A stretch of DNA of 64,000 bases from Gammaproteobacteria bacterium (GCA_029881795.1 JAOULX010000002.1:248001-312000); one strand, 5' to 3'. Positions 1-10,092 are shown, counted from the stretch's first letter. The notes: a model not told the origin generated them from the letters alone. Made by a program: numbers and translations.

Positions 1-29
1 GTGCTTAATGGTATCCGGCTGCTGATGAT

Positions 30-878
30 TTATTCAAAGGTGGCCAGAGCCTGTCCCATCTGAGTGACCTCGCCGGGTTTGATACTGTCGTCAAAACTCA
101 CATTATCACCCATTAATAAAATCACTGTGGAACCGAGATTAAAGCGGCCCATTTCTGCGCCTTTTTTCAGGCTGATTTTGACATCCTGATAACGACGGTG
201 TTTGACCGACCAGCCACTGGGTGGGGTTTCACAGCCACCCCAGACGGTATCGATAGCAGAGACGTTAATAGCACCGACCAGTATCATGATCATCGGGCCG
301 GCAGCGGTATTAAATTTACAGACCACGCGTTCATTACGAGCAAACAGGCGGGGTACATTTTCCACGGTCCACGGCGCCACGCTAAACAGCCGTCCGGGCA
401 CATAAACCGTGTCGGTTAATTCACCAGCCAATGGCATATGAATGCGGTGATAATCGGTTGGTGACAGATAGATCGTGCTGAACATACCATTTTCAAATGG
501 CTCTGCCAGTTCTTTGATGCCGCCCACTAATTCCAGTAATGAATAATCCTGACCTTTAGCCTGAAAGAGTCGGCCACTTTCAATCGCTTGGGCCTGACTG
601 ACTTTGCCATCAACCGGACACAGCAGGGTGTTTTTACCGCGTGCGTGTGGCCGTGCAGAAGGCTCAAGAGCGCGGGTAAAAAAATCGTTCAGAGATGTGT
701 ATTCATAAGGATCTTTAATGACTGCCAGATCAAGATCAACCGGGTGCAGATAGCGATAAAGATCAATAAAACGGTTTTTGACCGGTGCCCAGGTGATATG
801 GGCTAGGTAATAAGATAGCCAGGAAATAAAATGGTGCGGTATTAAATAAAACAGCAGGGTTTTGGTTTTTACATTCAT
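30..878 (-). CDS. psd: Phosphatidylserine decarboxylase proenzyme
   Basis: Decarboxylates phosphatidylserine to phosphatidylethanolamine at the inner membrane. The 282-residue product has the family's usual length. It carries the LGST self-cleavage motif near the C-terminus, where Ser250 should become the pyruvoyl group of the alpha chain. The conserved PVDGK segment and the YLSPTDYHRIHMP segment are both present. The frame stays open upstream to 977, but the ATG at 878 gives the typical N-terminus (MNVKTKTLLFYLIPHH), so I chose it. The gene is transcribed leftwards and the PCuAC gene lies 25 bp upstream on the same strand, so the two may be co-transcribed. Confidence 0.95.
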   Translation of the reverse strand: MNVKTKTLLFYLIPHHFISWLSYYLAHITWAPVKNRFIDLYRYLHPVDLDLAVIKDPYEYTSLNDFFTRALEPSARPHARGKNTLLCPVDGKVSQAQAIESGRLFQAKGQDYSLLELVGGIKELAEPFENGMFSTIYLSPTDYHRIHMPLAGELTDTVYVPGRLFSVAPWTVENVPRLFARNERVVCKFNTAAGPMIMILVGAINVSAIDTVWGGCETPPSGWSVKHRRYQDVKISLKKGAEMGRFNLGSTVILLMGDNVSFDDSIKPGEVTQMGQALATFE

Positions 879-903
879 AATATTATCAGTTAAAGGTAAG
901 CGA

Positions 904-1365
904 TTAATGGTGATGATGGTGCTCATGGTTTTGTGCAGAATTTTTAACCGCTGCACTAAACGTTTGCTGACTGCCATCAGAGAGATGCAGACTCAGTGTA
1001 ACGTTGTCACCACTTTTCAGCTTTCTGCCGGGTTTGAACATCATTAAATGATAACTGCCGTGTTTCAGCGTTAACATTTGATTGGCCTGCACAATTAAAG
1101 ATTTCTGCGGTATCATGCGCGCCACTCCGTCGACTTCTTTACTCAGGTGGATTTCGATGCGAGCATAATCGGGGCTGCTGAAAGAGCTGATTTCAATGGC
1201 CTTGTCAGAACTGTTATGGAAGCTGGCAAAACCGGCATGAACGCGACTGACCGGCGGCATTTCTGGAACCCAGGCATCGTGAATCATCAGAGAACCGGCT
1301 GCATAGCTGTTGCTGCTGACAAGGTTTATGAAAACCATCAGCAAGCAGATGATGCTTAGACGCAT
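904..1365 (-). CDS. PCuAC-family periplasmic copper chaperone
   Basis: The mature protein should bind Cu(I) in the periplasm and deliver it to cuproenzymes such as the Cu-A site of cytochrome oxidase. The 153-residue product begins with a signal peptide (MRLSIICLLMVFINLVSSNSYA). The fold follows, with spaced Met and His ligands of the PCuAC motif (MPPVSRVHAGF, IEIHLS, a Met about ten residues on, HLMMFKP). The protein ends in a natural histidine-rich tail (HEHHHHH), an extra metal-binding element common in this family. The frame extends upstream to 1488, but the ATG at 1365 directly precedes the signal peptide and avoids overlap with the divergent prmB gene. Similar proteins are annotated as DUF461. 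Confidence 0.88.
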   Translation of the reverse strand: MRLSIICLLMVFINLVSSNSYAAGSLMIHDAWVPEMPPVSRVHAGFASFHNSSDKAIEISSFSSPDYARIEIHLSKEVDGVARMIPQKSLIVQANQMLTLKHGSYHLMMFKPGRKLKSGDNVTLSLHLSDGSQQTFSAAVKNSAQNHEHHHHH

Positions 1366-1466
1366 AGGAATACCTTCGATTATGCCAAAATTGGCGGCTA
1401 TTATAGGTGGCCGGGGCAGTGAGTGAAAGCGTAAATTTTTGATATGACTATATTGGAGCAAGCTGA

Positions 1467-2417
1467 GTGTCTGATCTAAAAGCAACAAGAGCGTTTGATG
1501 TGTCGGCTGTGGCGGCAGAGTTAGTGAGCATTCGTGATCTGGTTCGCTGGGGCGTCAGCTACTTCAATCAGGCCGAACTTTATTACGGCCACGGCATGGC
1601 TAATGCACTTGATGAAGCGGTGTTTATCGCCTTGTCGTGTCTGAATTTGCCGCAAAATATCAGTGAGAGTTATTTCGATTCACGCCTCATGCAGACTGAA
1701 CGCGAGGTTATTTTGAGGCTGTATCAGCGCCGTATTGAAGAGCGCACACCGGCGGCTTACCTGACCCATGAAGCCTGGTTTGCCGGTTTAAAGTTTTATG
1801 TCGATGAAAATGTGCTGGTACCGCGTTCGCCGATTGCTGAATTAATTGAAAACCGTTTTCAACCCTGGATTGATCCCGAACAGGTTGAGCATGTGCTGGA
1901 TCTTTGCACCGGCAGTGGCTGTATTGGTATTGCCTGCGCCTATGCTTTTGACTGGGCGCAAGTTGATCTGGCAGATATTTCAACGGAAGCGCTCGAAGTA
2001 GCGGAAAAAAATATTCAAAATCATCAGCTACAGGAACAGGTCACAGCATACCAGTCTGATTTGTTTTCAGCGCTGGCCGGTAACAAATACGACATCATTG
2101 TCTCCAATCCGCCCTATGTCGATGCCGAGGATATGGCTGCGCTACCGGATGAATTCAGACGCGAACCTGAGCTGGGTCTGGCGGCCGGAGATGACGGACT
2201 GGATTTAGTTAAAGTTATTCTTAAACAAGCCGCTAACCATCTGAATCCGGGAGGGATTTTGGTGGTAGAGGTGGGTAATTCTCAATACGCGCTGGAGCAA
2301 ATGTTACCGCAGGTGGGCTTTTACTGGCTAGAATTTGAACGCGGTGGCGATGGTGTTTTCTTGCTCAGTTACGAGCAGCTAGAAGAATACCAGCACTATT
2401 TTGAGCAATGGAATTAA
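1467..2417 (+). CDS. prmB: 50S ribosomal protein L3 N5-glutamine methyltransferase
   Basis: SAM-dependent methylation of a glutamine in ribosomal protein L3. The 316-residue product has the helical N-terminal domain of the HemK/PrmB family. A Rossmann methyltransferase domain follows, with motif I (DLCTGSGCIGIACA) and the diagnostic NPPY substrate-binding motif at residues 214-217. The start is GTG at 1467, preceded by TTGGAG at a suitable distance. In enterobacteria prmB is directly followed by aroC. Here a chemotaxis receptor gene sits between them. The paralogue PrmC (release-factor methyltransferase) is less likely given the length and the aroC neighbourhood. Confidence 0.92.
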   Translation: MSDLKATRAFDVSAVAAELVSIRDLVRWGVSYFNQAELYYGHGMANALDEAVFIALSCLNLPQNISESYFDSRLMQTEREVILRLYQRRIEERTPAAYLTHEAWFAGLKFYVDENVLVPRSPIAELIENRFQPWIDPEQVEHVLDLCTGSGCIGIACAYAFDWAQVDLADISTEALEVAEKNIQNHQLQEQVTAYQSDLFSALAGNKYDIIVSNPPYVDAEDMAALPDEFRREPELGLAAGDDGLDLVKVILKQAANHLNPGGILVVEVGNSQYALEQMLPQVGFYWLEFERGGDGVFLLSYEQLEEYQHYFEQWN

Positions 2418-2467
2418 CCAATAATTATAAAAATAAAATATAGCGCTAGTGTGTAGTTGCTAGGTTG

Positions 2468-2576
2468 TGTAGGAATTTCCTTACATTAATGATCTAAAAT
2501 TTCCTACAAACGGTCGCAATTATTCGTAAGACTGCTATATATTTGTAAGGGTAACAAATGTTACAAAAATGTTACC
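2468..2576. promoter_or_regulatory. Dyad cluster upstream of the chemotaxis receptor gene
   Basis: Three symmetric elements lie in the gap before the MCP gene. At 2468-2485 is TGTAGG-N6-CTTACA, a near-palindrome. At 2499-2508 is a related half-site (TTTCCTACAA). At 2550-2576 GGTAAC and GTTACC arms bracket a second ATGTTAC copy. The first element resembles sites described for NarL/GacA-type response regulators (TGTAAG-N6-CTTACA), with one arm mismatch. Binding by any specific regulator is inference. Confidence 0.4.
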
Positions 2577-2603
2577 AAACTATTTTGTCAGGCCGGAGAA
2601 AAA

Positions 2604-4664
2604 ATGCGCTCAATCCTTGAAATCTGTCATTTAAATAAAATCGCAGTTATCGATAATTCTTCAGTCAGCAACAGAATCTGGTTTGGTTTTGGTTTGATAC
2701 TGGCTATTTTACTTTTTGTATCACTCTCTACGCTGACCCGTTTTGTATCTCTGAGCAGTGGCGTCAGCGATGTTGTTGAAAAAATTCAACCGGTGGTGCT
2801 GTCTTCTCAAAACCTAGAAACCGAATTAAAGGCAGCGGACGCTGCACTGGGGTTTTATTTATTAACCAAAGAAGAAGCCTATAAAGCGGCTTATATTTTA
2901 CATTTGGGAGCTGCCAGTAATCATATTAATGAACTGATCGGTATGGCGTATGTTTCTGACAATGAAAAATACCGCTCGGCGGTAGCCAGCATTCAAAATG
3001 ATCTGTCTAAGCTGGCCGGTTATAAAGATAAAATGGTGGCACTGGCAAACGATGATATGGCCAATATTCCGGCACAACGACTGGCGGCGGAAAGACTGAA
3101 CCCAAGAGCGCAGCAATTACAGTCGATGATCAGCCAGATGATCGACTCCGATTACGAAGAAGAAAGCAACAATGGCAAGCGCGATAGATTTCGTCAGACG
3201 ATTTATGATTTGCGTTATTACAATGTACAGCTGGCGAGTGAATTACGGACATTTTTGGCCTTCAGAGCGGATGTCAATATTCAGAATATGAAAGCGATCA
3301 GTGAAGTAGTGCAGTCGAAATTAAAAACACTTCAGGCAAATGAATCGCTATATACCTTTGAACAATCGGATTTGATGGAAAACTTTATCAAGGTTAACAA
3401 GGAATATGCTGAGGCATTAACGGAAACCATTAATATTCACTCTACCGATAAATACCGTACCGATATTTATCTGGTGAAGACAGAGATTGGTATTCTGGTG
3501 GCGAAGATTGAAACTGGTCTGGGCGCGCTGGTTAACGAATTAAAACAAAAAACCACAGAAACGAGTAATAGTTTACAGGAAGAAGCTGCTGGTGCCAGTA
3601 CGGAGATTATTATCTGGCTATCTATCGGTCTTATTATGGGCGTGCTGGTGGCCTTTTTTATGGCGCGAATGATTACCTTCCCGATTAATGCCGCGGTGCA
3701 TGCAATGGAAGATCTGGCTCAAGGTGAGGGAGATTTAACACGACGTCTTAATGAAAAAGGTCAATCAGAAATTGCGATGATGGCGAAAGGATTTAATCGC
3801 TTTGCCAGCAAGGTGCAGGCGCTGGTTTCACAGGTCGCAGGTGGTGTTGAAAATTTATCGAATGTGGTCAGTGATGTATCCAATATCGTGGATCAGACAC
3901 AAGTAGGCTCGCAGCAGCAGCGGCAGCAGACTGAACAGGTCGCGACAGCGATTAATGAAATGACGGCGACGGTACAGGAAGTGGCTTCGAATGCTAATCT
4001 GGCTGCTGATTCAGCGCAAAAAGCCGATGAGGATGCAAAATCCGGTCAGCAGATTGTTAGTGATACGGTGGCATCGATTAATTCTCTGGCTTCTGAAATA
4101 GAAACCGGAGCCAGTGTTATCAATAAATTATCCGGTGATGCTGTATCCATTGGTTCGGTGCTGGATGTGATTAAAGGAGTTGCCGAACAGACTAACTTGT
4201 TGGCTTTAAATGCGGCTATCGAGGCCGCCCGTGCCGGCGAGCAAGGCCGTGGTTTTGCAGTGGTTGCCGATGAAGTACGAACCTTAGCCAGTCGTACTCA
4301 GGAATCGGCGACTGAAATTGAAAGCATGATTGAAAGTTTGCAGGTGCAAGCCAAGGCTGCAGTTGAGGCGATTACACTGGGTCAGGAAAAAGCCCGCATG
4401 AGTGTTGAAAAAGCCACGTCTGCTGGCGTGGCACTGAACGAAATTACTAATTCGGTGGCGACCATCAGCAGCATGAATATCCAGATTGCAACGGCTTCAG
4501 AAGAACAAAGTGTGGTCGCTGAAGAGATCAACCAGAATGTGGTGAGCATCAGTCACGTGGCTGACAGTAATGCTCAGGCATCTGATCAGCTTGCGATTTC
4601 GAGTCATGATCTGGCTGATCTGGCAACCGAGTTGCAGGAACTGGTTTCTCAGTTCAAGTATTAA
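2604..4664 (+). CDS. Methyl-accepting chemotaxis protein
   Basis: Membrane chemoreceptor signalling through CheA/CheW. The 686-residue product has TM1 at about 24-46, a long helical periplasmic region to about 332, TM2 at about 334-358 and a HAMP domain to about 410. The cytoplasmic methyl-accepting coiled coil follows. The conserved hairpin tip ([20 protein letters not shown]) starts near residue 523. No C-terminal CheR-tethering pentapeptide is present; the protein ends VSQFKY. The all-helical sensor resembles four-helix-bundle type ligand domains, but the ligand cannot be told. No other chemotaxis gene is nearby, so the receptor is an orphan inserted between prmB and aroC, with its own 186-bp upstream region containing dyads. 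Confidence 0.93.
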   Translation: MRSILEICHLNKIAVIDNSSVSNRIWFGFGLILAILLFVSLSTLTRFVSLSSGVSDVVEKIQPVVLSSQNLETELKAADAALGFYLLTKEEAYKAAYILHLGAASNHINELIGMAYVSDNEKYRSAVASIQNDLSKLAGYKDKMVALANDDMANIPAQRLAAERLNPRAQQLQSMISQMIDSDYEEESNNGKRDRFRQTIYDLRYYNVQLASELRTFLAFRADVNIQNMKAISEVVQSKLKTLQANESLYTFEQSDLMENFIKVNKEYAEALTETINIHSTDKYRTDIYLVKTEIGILVAKIETGLGALVNELKQKTTETSNSLQEEAAGASTEIIIWLSIGLIMGVLVAFFMARMITFPINAAVHAMEDLAQGEGDLTRRLNEKGQSEIAMMAKGFNRFASKVQALVSQVAGGVENLSNVVSDVSNIVDQTQVGSQQQRQQTEQVATAINEMTATVQEVASNANLAADSAQKADEDAKSGQQIVSDTVASINSLASEIETGASVINKLSGDAVSIGSVLDVIKGVAEQTNLLALNAAIEAARAGEQGRGFAVVADEVRTLASRTQESATEIESMIESLQVQAKAAVEAITLGQEKARMSVEKATSAGVALNEITNSVATISSMNIQIATASEEQSVVAEEINQNVVSISHVADSNAQASDQLAISSHDLADLATELQELVSQFKY

Positions 4665-4769
4665 TTGTCAAGCGTCTGCTTTCAATCCGGAGCAGGCGCC
4701 ATATCAAATAGTTTCCTGTTCTCGCTTCATGTTAGAATGATACGAAAATCATTGAGCGAGATTCTTTAG

Positions 4770-5867
4770 ATGTCTGGAAATACCATCGGCAAATTATTTA
4801 CTGTAACCACCAGTGGTGAAAGCCATGGTCCGGCTTTACTGGGCATTGTTGATGGCTGTCCGCCGGGGCTTGAACTGACAGAAGCCGATTTGCAGGCGGA
4901 TCTGGATCGTCGCAAGCCGGGTACCAGCCGCCATACAACGCAGCGACGGGAACCGGATCAGGTTAAAATATTATCCGGTGTTTTCGAAGGCAAAACTACC
5001 GGTACGCCGATCGGACTGATGATCGAGAACGTCGATCAGCGCTCAAAAGATTACGGCAATATCGCTGAAACATTCCGTCCTGGACATGCTGATTATACTT
5101 ATACGCAAAAATTTGGGTTCCGTGATTATCGCGGTGGTGGCCGCTCTTCTGCGCGTGAAACCGCGATGCGCGTTGCTGCAGGCGGTATTGCAAAAAAATA
5201 CCTGCAGGATCGTTACGGGATAAAAATTCGGGGTTATCTGTCGCAGCTTGGGCCAATTAAAGCAGAAGCGTTTGAGTGGGATGAAGTCCACAAAAATGCA
5301 TTTTTTTGTCCTGATAAAAGCAAAATTACCGAACTTGAAGATTATATGGATGAGCTGCGTAAAGAAGGTAATTCGGTCGGTGCAAAAATTTCAGTGGTAG
5401 CCGAGGGAGTGCCTCCGGGCTTAGGTGAACCGGTATTTGACCGGCTCGATGCAGAAATAGGCTATGCCATGATGACCATCAATGCCGTCAAGGGAGTAGA
5501 AATCGGTGATGGCTTTGACTGTGTCACAGCGAAAGGCACCGAGTTTCGTGATGAAATAACGCCACAAGGTTTTTTAAGTAATCATGCCGGGGGCATTCTG
5601 GGTGGGATTTCTTCTGGCCAGGACATCGTTGCACATATTGCGCTCAAAGCCACTTCAAGTATTCGTCTGCCGGGGCGTAGTGTCGATATCAACGGCGACG
5701 CGATGGAAGTGGTAACACACGGCCGACATGACCCCTGTGTGGGTATCCGTGCCACGCCGATTGCCGAGGCCATGCTGGCACTGGTGATCATGGATCATAT
5801 GCTGCGTTTTAAAGCTCAGTGTGGTGATGTTCAGTGTTCAACACCGGTCATACCGGGCGCGATTTAG
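4770..5867 (+). CDS. aroC: Chorismate synthase
   Basis: Last step of the shikimate pathway: converts 5-enolpyruvylshikimate-3-phosphate to chorismate using reduced FMN. The 365-residue product shows all family signatures: [18 protein letters not shown] at the N-terminus, [17 protein letters not shown] in the FMN site, [13 protein letters not shown], and [17 protein letters not shown] near the C-terminus. Chorismate made here feeds the tryptophan genes further along the window. The MFS gene starts 33 bp downstream and is probably co-transcribed. Confidence 0.97.
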   Translation: MSGNTIGKLFTVTTSGESHGPALLGIVDGCPPGLELTEADLQADLDRRKPGTSRHTTQRREPDQVKILSGVFEGKTTGTPIGLMIENVDQRSKDYGNIAETFRPGHADYTYTQKFGFRDYRGGGRSSARETAMRVAAGGIAKKYLQDRYGIKIRGYLSQLGPIKAEAFEWDEVHKNAFFCPDKSKITELEDYMDELRKEGNSVGAKISVVAEGVPPGLGEPVFDRLDAEIGYAMMTINAVKGVEIGDGFDCVTAKGTEFRDEITPQGFLSNHAGGILGGISSGQDIVAHIALKATSSIRLPGRSVDINGDAMEVVTHGRHDPCVGIRATPIAEAMLALVIMDHMLRFKAQCGDVQCSTPVIPGAI

Positions 5868-5900
5868 ATGTTCGGTCAGCAGCGCTGTTAATGTCAGTCG

Positions 5901-7046
5901 ATGGAGAAAGTTGAGCCGGTTCCGTACTGGCGTCTGTCCACTTTTTATCTGCTTTACTTCAGCGCTTTGGGCGTACTGGTGCCCTACTGGGGACTGTATC
6001 TTAAATCATTAAATTTTGATGCCCGGCAAATAGGTGAACTGATCGCCATCATCATGGCGACAAAAATTATTGCTCCTTATATCTGGGGCTGGATTGGCGA
6101 TCACACCGGCAAAGGCATGTCGATCGTGCGGCTCGCCAGTGTCTTATCCTGTCTTATATTCTCATTGATATTTTTTCAGCAGTCATACTGGTGGCTGGCG
6201 TTTGTGATGATGAGTTTCAGTTTTTTCTGGAATGCTGCGCTGCCGCAATTTGAAGCCACCACGATGAACTTCCTCGGCGCAGACGAGCATGATTACAGCA
6301 AAATACGGGTCTGGGGCTCGCTCGGTTTTGTTGCTGCGGTAGCCATCATGGGACTGATGCTGGAATACTATTCTATTAGCATGGTGCCATTGGTATTACT
6401 GCTTTTATATGGTTTGCTAATGCTGAGCAGTTTTATCGTGCCGGCTAGCTGCCGCTCACAGTCAGAACATGATCAGGGCAGCATCTTAACTGTGCTCAGG
6501 CAGCCGCAAGTGATCGCTTTACTGTTGATTTGTTTTTTTGTGCAGTTGAGCCACGGTCCGTACTACACATTCTTTAGTATCTATCTGCAAGATCATGCTT
6601 ATCAGAGCAGCATAATAGGCAGTTTATGGGCACTGGGTGTGATGGCAGAAGTCGTGGTGTTTTTATATATTCATCGCTGGCTACCACGCTTTGGTCATGG
6701 TTATCTGTTACTGCTGGCGTTGAGCTTAACCAGCTTGCGCTGGATACTGACGGCTTATCTGGTGGCGTATCCATTAGCCATTGTTTTTGCCCAGCTGTTA
6801 CACGCAGCCAGCTTTGGTGTTTTTCATGCAGTGGCGATTTCATTATTTCACCAGACCTTTGTTGGCAAACATCAGGGCCGTGGTCAGGCACTGTATGCCA
6901 GTGTTAGCTTCGGTGCTGGCGGTGCGGCGGGTAGTTTGTTAAGTGGCCTAAGCTGGGGCCTGCTGGGTTCGACGCAGACTTTTTTGATGGCTGCTGTATT
7001 CGCCTTTATTGCGGCGCTGCTGAGCTGGCGTTATATAAAAAACTGA
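5901..7046 (+). CDS. MFS transporter, HcaT/3-phenylpropionate-like family
   Basis: A 381-residue integral membrane protein with about twelve hydrophobic segments. It begins with a conserved YWRLSTFYLLYFSALGVLVPYW stretch, followed by WGWIGDHTGKG, the MFS loop 2-3 signature. The short N-terminus and the FYLLYFSALGVLVPYWGLYL type of first helix match the 'MFS_1-like' group that includes HcaT and LacY relatives. The substrate cannot be predicted; members beside aroC in other gammaproteobacteria are mostly uncharacterised. The ATG at 5901 lacks a strong ribosome binding site, consistent with translation in an aroC operon. Confidence 0.82.
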   Translation: MEKVEPVPYWRLSTFYLLYFSALGVLVPYWGLYLKSLNFDARQIGELIAIIMATKIIAPYIWGWIGDHTGKGMSIVRLASVLSCLIFSLIFFQQSYWWLAFVMMSFSFFWNAALPQFEATTMNFLGADEHDYSKIRVWGSLGFVAAVAIMGLMLEYYSISMVPLVLLLLYGLLMLSSFIVPASCRSQSEHDQGSILTVLRQPQVIALLLICFFVQLSHGPYYTFFSIYLQDHAYQSSIIGSLWALGVMAEVVVFLYIHRWLPRFGHGYLLLLALSLTSLRWILTAYLVAYPLAIVFAQLLHAASFGVFHAVAISLFHQTFVGKHQGRGQALYASVSFGAGGAAGSLLSGLSWGLLGSTQTFLMAAVFAFIAALLSWRYIKN

Positions 7047-7107
7047 GATCAAAGGAACCTGCTGGTAATTTACGGTTCCAAGCTGTAAATAGTTCATAAG
7101 GATGATC

Positions 7108-7464
7108 ATGCCTGAAAAATTAATCTTTGTTTATAATGCCGACAGCGGTTTGTTTAATACGGTGACGGATATTGCGCATAAAATATTTTCACCATCAACC
7201 TATGGCTGCCAGTTGTGTGCAATCACACATTCGGCTTTTTCGGTGCGAGATGAATGGAAAGCATTTATTGAAAGCCTGGATAGCGAACTAGAATTTTTAC
7301 ACCGTGATGAATGGCTTCGGCTGTATCCGCAAATAACAGATGAATTACCCGCTGTATTTCGCGTGAATGAAACGCTTAAAGTATTAATCAGTGCTCAAGA
7401 AATTAGCCGCTGCGACTCTGTTGATGACTTGAAAAAATTGATTAAAAATAAATTAAGCGATTGA
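7108..7464 (+). CDS. Conserved hypothetical protein (118 aa)
   Basis: Small soluble protein with the conserved N-terminal pattern LIFVYNADSGLFNTVTDIAHKIFSP, followed by a Cys-x-x-Cys (YGCQLC). Homologues known to me carry the same pattern and are sometimes labelled 'GTPase', without a visible P-loop here. The function is unknown. Two in-frame ATGs exist. AAGGA at 7098-7102 overlaps the one at 7102 and is well spaced from 7108, so I chose 7108. Its gap to the MFS gene holds a GGAACC/GGTTCC inverted repeat. Confidence 0.75.
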   Translation: MPEKLIFVYNADSGLFNTVTDIAHKIFSPSTYGCQLCAITHSAFSVRDEWKAFIESLDSELEFLHRDEWLRLYPQITDELPAVFRVNETLKVLISAQEISRCDSVDDLKKLIKNKLSD

Positions 7465-7560
7465 ATCCGCGCTCTGTTATGCTTGCTCTAGGCACTGAAA
7501 ACTAGCAACAGATGTACGCAGGTTTTTAGCTACAAGGCCTGCAGAACAAGGAAAGCATCA

Positions 7561-8346
7561 ATGAAAATAAATAAACTGTTGTCCGCTTTGCCACTGGTAC
7601 TCAATGCCTGTGCAGATGAGAGTGCACCCGCTGCGACGCAAAACAATATCGCCGCCGGTGTATGGAAAGGGGCTTTTAGTGCAGGGACAATTTCTACCAC
7701 CACTTCCGGGTCCGGTGCGGTATCTACATTTGAGGCTACAGAGAGTGCAGGTCTCGGCGTTTATAGCAGTGACAACCGGGTTTTCTTTTATAATGAAAGT
7801 GAAGAGATACTTTTTGCAAATGATACGCCGGGAGTATTAAATGCGAATCTGTATTACTCACCGGATTATTATCTCAGTAACGGAAATAATGCGGGCAGCA
7901 TCACATCTTTTGATGGCAACCCTTATACCTATACCAGTATTTCCGGCGCATACAGCGGTGCAATCAATGGCAATTATGTGATGTTGTTTGATCAGCGATA
8001 TTTACGCGGCGCGGACTTAAATCGCCTGCAGGGAAACTGGCATTATTCCAACGCTATTGGCGACTGGGCTTTTGCGGTGCAGGCGGACGGTAGTTTTAGC
8101 GCAACACTTAACCTGAATGCAGCGTCTATATGTGAGATCAGCGGAGAGTTTTCAATCATTGATGGCGATAAAAATGAATACGCGGTTGATAATGTGAGCC
8201 TGTCTAATTGTGGCAGCTATGACGGTAATTATACAGGACTTGCGACAACGACGGATTCGATAGCAGGTCTTGAATTGAATGACAGCGTATTAATGGCAAT
8301 TTATAATACCGATCACGGTTTTTTTCTGAAACCACTTAAACAATAA
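7561..8346 (+). CDS. Putative lipoprotein of unknown function
   Basis: A 261-residue protein. Its short N-terminus (MKINKLLSALPLVLNAC) resembles a lipoprotein signal with Cys17 as the lipidated residue, although Asn at -2 is atypical. The rest is rich in Gly, Ser, Thr, Asn and aromatic residues, with alternating beta-strand-like stretches (GVWKGAFSAG, AGLGVYSS, GNYVMLFDQ). A second half (GNWHYSNAIGDWAFAVQADGSFSATL) looks like another copy of a small beta-barrel unit. Two further cysteines (SICEISGEF and SLSNCGS) could form a disulfide. I do not recognise a family. RBS AAGGAAAG lies just upstream of the ATG. Confidence 0.65.
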   Translation: MKINKLLSALPLVLNACADESAPAATQNNIAAGVWKGAFSAGTISTTTSGSGAVSTFEATESAGLGVYSSDNRVFFYNESEEILFANDTPGVLNANLYYSPDYYLSNGNNAGSITSFDGNPYTYTSISGAYSGAINGNYVMLFDQRYLRGADLNRLQGNWHYSNAIGDWAFAVQADGSFSATLNLNAASICEISGEFSIIDGDKNEYAVDNVSLSNCGSYDGNYTGLATTTDSIAGLELNDSVLMAIYNTDHGFFLKPLKQ

Positions 8347-8399
8347 AACCCGTTGAGTGAATTGCCTGAATCGGTAACTGCACCTTATCAGCAGCAAGC

Positions 8400-9023
8400 C
8401 TAGCTGCTCTGGTTAAATAGCAGTCCCCAGTTCCAGCTTTTAATGATTTTTTTATTTTCTAAAGCATAGCAGCTGACACGCATTTCAGGCAGGCTGAGAA
8501 TCATGCAGCTGTGGTTGTATAAGGTGCTGCCGGGATTGATCACCAGGGTATGACCGATGTATTGTGCAAACACCTGATGGGTGTGACCGACTATTAAAAC
8601 ATCAGAATCTGTATTGAGTTGTTTTTGCCAGCTTTCGAGTTGCGCATCAATAAGTTGTCCTGACTGATCCAGAAGTTTAATACCGCCATGTTGCTGATCG
8701 GGCGGGCTGGCATGAACGATGTAAAGGCGTTTACCTTCAATCGTCAGCTCAAGGTATTTGGGCAAGGCATTAAAAAAATCTCTCAGCTCTTCAGCTGGCC
8801 GATTGTCTGTCTGCTCAAACATATCGTGGTTGCCAGATACAATATGGCAGTGATGTTGTTGCAGTAAGCTGACGGTTTCGGCTAATTCATCCTCTCCATA
8901 ACCGGCAACATCGCCGGCGCAAATAATTGTATCGGTATCTTCGGCCCTGAATATTTCCAGCGCTGCCAGAAGTGGTCTGGTAGAGGAGTGGGTGTCACTA
9001 ATGATGCCAATACGGGTGCTCAT
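8400..9023 (-). CDS. YfcE-like metallophosphoesterase
   Basis: Calcineurin-like phosphoesterase of the YfcE/MJ0936 family, probably a cytoplasmic phosphodiesterase using two divalent metals. The 207-residue product has all metal-binding motifs in order: SDTH (residues about 9-12), GDVAGYG, SGNHD, VHASPP and GHTHQ, then NPGS near the C-terminus. Length and motif spacing fit the family. The physiological substrate is unknown. It converges with the putative lipoprotein gene upstream of it in coordinates, with about 50 bp between the stop codons. Confidence 0.85.
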   Translation of the reverse strand: MSTRIGIISDTHSSTRPLLAALEIFRAEDTDTIICAGDVAGYGEDELAETVSLLQQHHCHIVSGNHDMFEQTDNRPAEELRDFFNALPKYLELTIEGKRLYIVHASPPDQQHGGIKLLDQSGQLIDAQLESWQKQLNTDSDVLIVGHTHQVFAQYIGHTLVINPGSTLYNHSCMILSLPEMRVSCYALENKKIIKSWNWGLLFNQSS

Positions 9024-9368
9024 GTCGAATAAGTTTTCTGTCTGCTGAATATAAAATAAAAACGGGTTGTCAGTATAGGCAGTGTCTGAATAATACTTTA
9101 CTACTGGTCGCGGTATTATGAAACATCTTCCAGAATCAATCTAATAACTGTTGCCGTTATCTTAAGATATAACGCGGAAAAGCTGCAGAGTTGTGATGCC
9201 GGCTGGCAGACGATACGGCTGTCCCGCTATTATAGCCTCTGATCGTATCGACTAAACATCGCTTGCCTGAATGGTATGCAGGTCTTATATTAGAGAGTAA
9301 CCTGACTATACGGCTAGCGTATTGGTTGTGACTTTTAATAATAACAGGAATTTTAACAGGATCGTTTT
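9024..9368. other. Intergenic region, divergent promoters expected
   Basis: This 345-bp gap separates the leftward phosphoesterase gene from the rightward secreted-protein gene and must hold both promoters. No coding sequence or tRNA is visible. The only structure seen is an inverted repeat of 7-bp arms, CGATACG at 9211-9217 and CGTATCG at 9244-9250, with a 26-bp spacer. Confidence 0.5.
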
Positions 9369-9956
9369 ATGAATAATCACTGGATACAAGGTGCTTTTGC
9401 TGTCGTTATTATGTTTGTTTCAGTTAATGCACAGGCGCTTGATTGCGAAGAAAAATCTCCAGGTCTTATACAACTTGGTGATGACTATTATAATCTTGAA
9501 CAAAATATTGCGCTGACAAGACAACAAAAAGCAGGCGTCACTGCTTTGTTTTCAGCTCTTAATCATCATCTGCAAGGTACTGCTGTGGTAATAGACTGTG
9601 TTAACAACAACGGATCTTTTCAGCAAATTAGTCAGAATCAGCAATTGAAGGCGACAGTAAATGTTGACGCTGATGGCAAAGTTGCTATCGCACTGAATGT
9701 TTATATTCCTGATCAGAAAAACGGTTTTGACGAAATCATAGAATATCTTAATGCGAATACGACTTATCTGTTAAATGAGCTGACAGATTCAAAGATGCAG
9801 GTGGTTACAAAATTCAGGCGCGTCAATTCGGCAAACCTTTCGTCGTTGCATGAAACAGTGGCCGATATCCAAGTAGATAACGGAGTGCTAAATATTCGCT
9901 CAACTTTGTATATTAATGGTTACTTCGGTCAGTCGCGTACTTTTCAGCTAAAGTAA
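9369..9956 (+). CDS. Secreted protein of unknown function
   Basis: A 195-residue protein with a clear Sec signal peptide (about residues 1-23, cleavage after AQA). The mature part has two cysteines (LDCEE near the new N-terminus and VIDCVNNNGSF) that could pair. It contains predicted amphipathic helices and beta strands, including LKATVNVDADGKVAIALNVYIP and LNIRSTLYINGYFG. I do not recognise a domain. It is flanked by untranslated gaps of 345 and 136 bp, so it is probably a single-gene unit. Confidence 0.65.
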   Translation: MNNHWIQGAFAVVIMFVSVNAQALDCEEKSPGLIQLGDDYYNLEQNIALTRQQKAGVTALFSALNHHLQGTAVVIDCVNNNGSFQQISQNQQLKATVNVDADGKVAIALNVYIPDQKNGFDEIIEYLNANTTYLLNELTDSKMQVVTKFRRVNSANLSSLHETVADIQVDNGVLNIRSTLYINGYFGQSRTFQLK

Positions 9957-9961
9957 CAAAC

Positions 9962-9991
9962 AGCAAGGTTGTGCACCACAAGCTGCTTTTG
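9962..9991 (+). terminator. Possible intrinsic terminator after the secreted-protein gene
   Basis: An imperfect hairpin starts six bases past the stop codon: AGCA and TTGTG on the left pair with CACAA and TGCT on the right. It is followed by TTTT. The stem has a bulge, so this is a weak call. Confidence 0.35.
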
Positions 9992-10092
9992 ATTAACTGA
10001 TTAGTAGCTGATGTGCTGCCATATCGATAACAAGATTCAAGAACCCATAGCGGCAGGTTTGTTCCTTAGTAGTGACAGCTATTCGGTAAATA

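Noticed and set aside
4670-4700. Imperfect stem after the chemotaxis receptor gene, considered as a terminator
   Set aside because: The stem has a mismatch and there is no T-tract.
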